Origin: Candidatus Borrarchaeum weybense
GTDB taxonomy: Archaea > Asgardarchaeota > Sifarchaeia > Borrarchaeales > Borrarchaeaceae
NCBI GenBank assembly: GCA_019057385.1
Contig: JAHQJS010000004.1
Coordinates: 946,727 to 1,010,726 of the forward strand
DNA length: 64,000 nucleotides
Reading direction: 5' to 3'
Shown one piece after another: positions 63,481 to 64,000 of this stretch. The notes under the pieces were generated by a model, which saw only the letters and a list, made by a program, of their open reading frames with translations, was not told the DNA's origin and did not search any database. How positions within the stretch are numbered: the first letter of the stretch is position 1; every line of letters starts with the position of its first letter. The position numbers and the translations under genes were made by a program.

Positions 63481-63600
63481 CATAGTACAAGTTTTGATAG
63501 ATCGTTTGTCGCTATATGACAAACAACTTATCAGTTTATGACAAGTTAAATTACTATATATGACAACTTATATATATAGTTTTCTTTTACAAATGACAAA
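63475..63600. promoter_or_regulatory. Iteron-like TATGACAA sites with 22-bp spacing
   Basis: TATGACAA starts at 63515, 63537 and 63559, exactly 22 bases apart (about two helical turns). A related AATGACAA is at 63592 and an inverted copy TTGTCATA at 63477-63484. The cluster lies 200-300 bases upstream of the ligase gene. It may be a multi-site operator or an initiator-type binding region. Confidence 0.6.
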
Positions 63601-63783
63601 CTTGAATTCACTCTTAGTCAAGGAATATCAAATAAGTACAAATTCAAAAGAATATCAAAAAAAGAACTGAGCAGAAAGGATACACGATCATGTAGGTATT
63701 ATATGACCAAGTTTTCCTTATATTAGACTTCTGCTGGCTACTAGTACCAAAAACAGAAGTACCAAACAAAAAAGGTTACTGGC

Positions 63784-64000
63784 ATGTCGAACTCGTCATT
63801 AAGATCATCTACTCCCTTCCGAAAACTCTCTGAACTTGGAGAACAAATTGAAGCTGCCACAAAACGTCTAAAAAAGATGTATTTGGCAGGTGAGTTCCTT
63901 GACAGCATACCTCTAGAAGAGGTAGAAGCTGCGTCATTACTACTAATCGGACAACCGTTTCCCCGCACTAGCCAGCGAACATTAGATCTCGATTGGTCTG
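63784..64000 (+). CDS. lig: ATP-dependent DNA ligase, N-terminal part (cut by window edge)
   Basis: The plus-strand frame starting at ATG 63784 is absent from the track, which shows only the opposite-strand shadow 63741-63968. It reads STPFRKLSELGEQIEAATKRLKKMYLAGEFLDSIP, then VEAASLLLIGQPFPRTSQRTLDLDW, and remains open to the window end. This matches the helical N-terminal domain of archaeal and eukaryotic ATP-dependent DNA ligases. AAAGGTTAC upstream supports the start. The catalytic part lies outside, so the assignment rests on about 72 residues. Confidence 0.7.
   Translation, partial: MSNSSLRSSTPFRKLSELGEQIEAATKRLKKMYLAGEFLDSIPLEEVEAASLLLIGQPFPRTSQRTLDLDWS

Noticed and set aside
63741-63968. 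Minus-strand ORF of 75 residues
   Set aside because: It is the shadow of the plus-strand DNA ligase start, which has a recognisable N-terminal domain.

Overview
The window looks like about 64 kb of an Asgard archaeon chromosome, perhaps Thorarchaeia-like (the rank is inference). It carries two tandem two-domain gelsolin-like genes, a stand-alone PARP-type zinc finger, a three-finger C2H2 protein and a SIRT6/7-like sirtuin, next to archaeal-type metabolism: type II glyceraldehyde-3-phosphate dehydrogenase, archaeal phosphoglycerate kinase, tungsten aldehyde:ferredoxin oxidoreductase, Mrp/NBP35 and HdrB-like CCG proteins. Base composition is AT-rich. Many starts have a GGTGA/GGAG Shine-Dalgarno sequence, and some genes have a TATA box close enough to suggest leaderless transcripts. 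No rRNA, tRNA or CRISPR array was recognised.

Layout. 0-6.3 kb: truncated membrane protein, DNA methyltransferase, a frameshifted cyclase-toroid/phospholipase-D fusion, a SAP/nuclease protein, a JAMM protease and a HEPN-like protein. 6.9-11.2 kb: two PAS sensor histidine kinases. 11.6-21.9 kb: PD-(D/E)XK protein, DJ-1/PfpI, duplicated-Cys protein with a ZIP metal transporter, sirtuin, zinc ribbon, LAGLIDADG/HTH protein, radical SAM/SPASM enzyme, HD phosphohydrolase, metallo-beta-lactamase-fold hydrolase and Mrp ATPase. 22.2-23.8 kb: a TnpB-only IS605-type element that has split a small gene. 24-29.3 kb: C2H2 protein, amidinotransferase-fold hydrolase, a three-gene FAD/Fe-S/CCG 2-hydroxyacid dehydrogenase operon and an ornithine cyclodeaminase-family enzyme. 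30-34 kb: an ECF transporter (T, fused double ATPase, S). 34-43.9 kb: aminotransferase, small membrane proteins, lipase-like hydrolase, LarA, EamA transporter, gelsolins and an NfeD/SPFH pair. 44.5-53 kb: APC permease, HEAT protein, AOR, PGK, PARP zinc finger, a candidate structured RNA and GAPDH.

53.2-61.6 kb is a defence or mobile island. It has a divergent TnpB-like gene, a broken type I-like methylase gene, and a large single-chain nuclease-methylase-specificity protein followed by a partial copy of its own specificity end. Lying between the two pieces of the broken methylase is a compact cassette: a Cas7/Csm3-like RAMP protein and a protein joining a RAMP-like Gly-rich segment to an HD-type domain, each followed by a copy of the same structured RNA. 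The RNA copies keep their stems while the stem sequence changes, and their 3' ends resemble the right end of the TnpB element at 23.7 kb. This is the best candidate here for an undescribed system. The last 1 kb holds iteron-like TATGACAA sites at exact 22-bp spacing upstream of the start of an ATP-dependent DNA ligase gene cut by the window edge.
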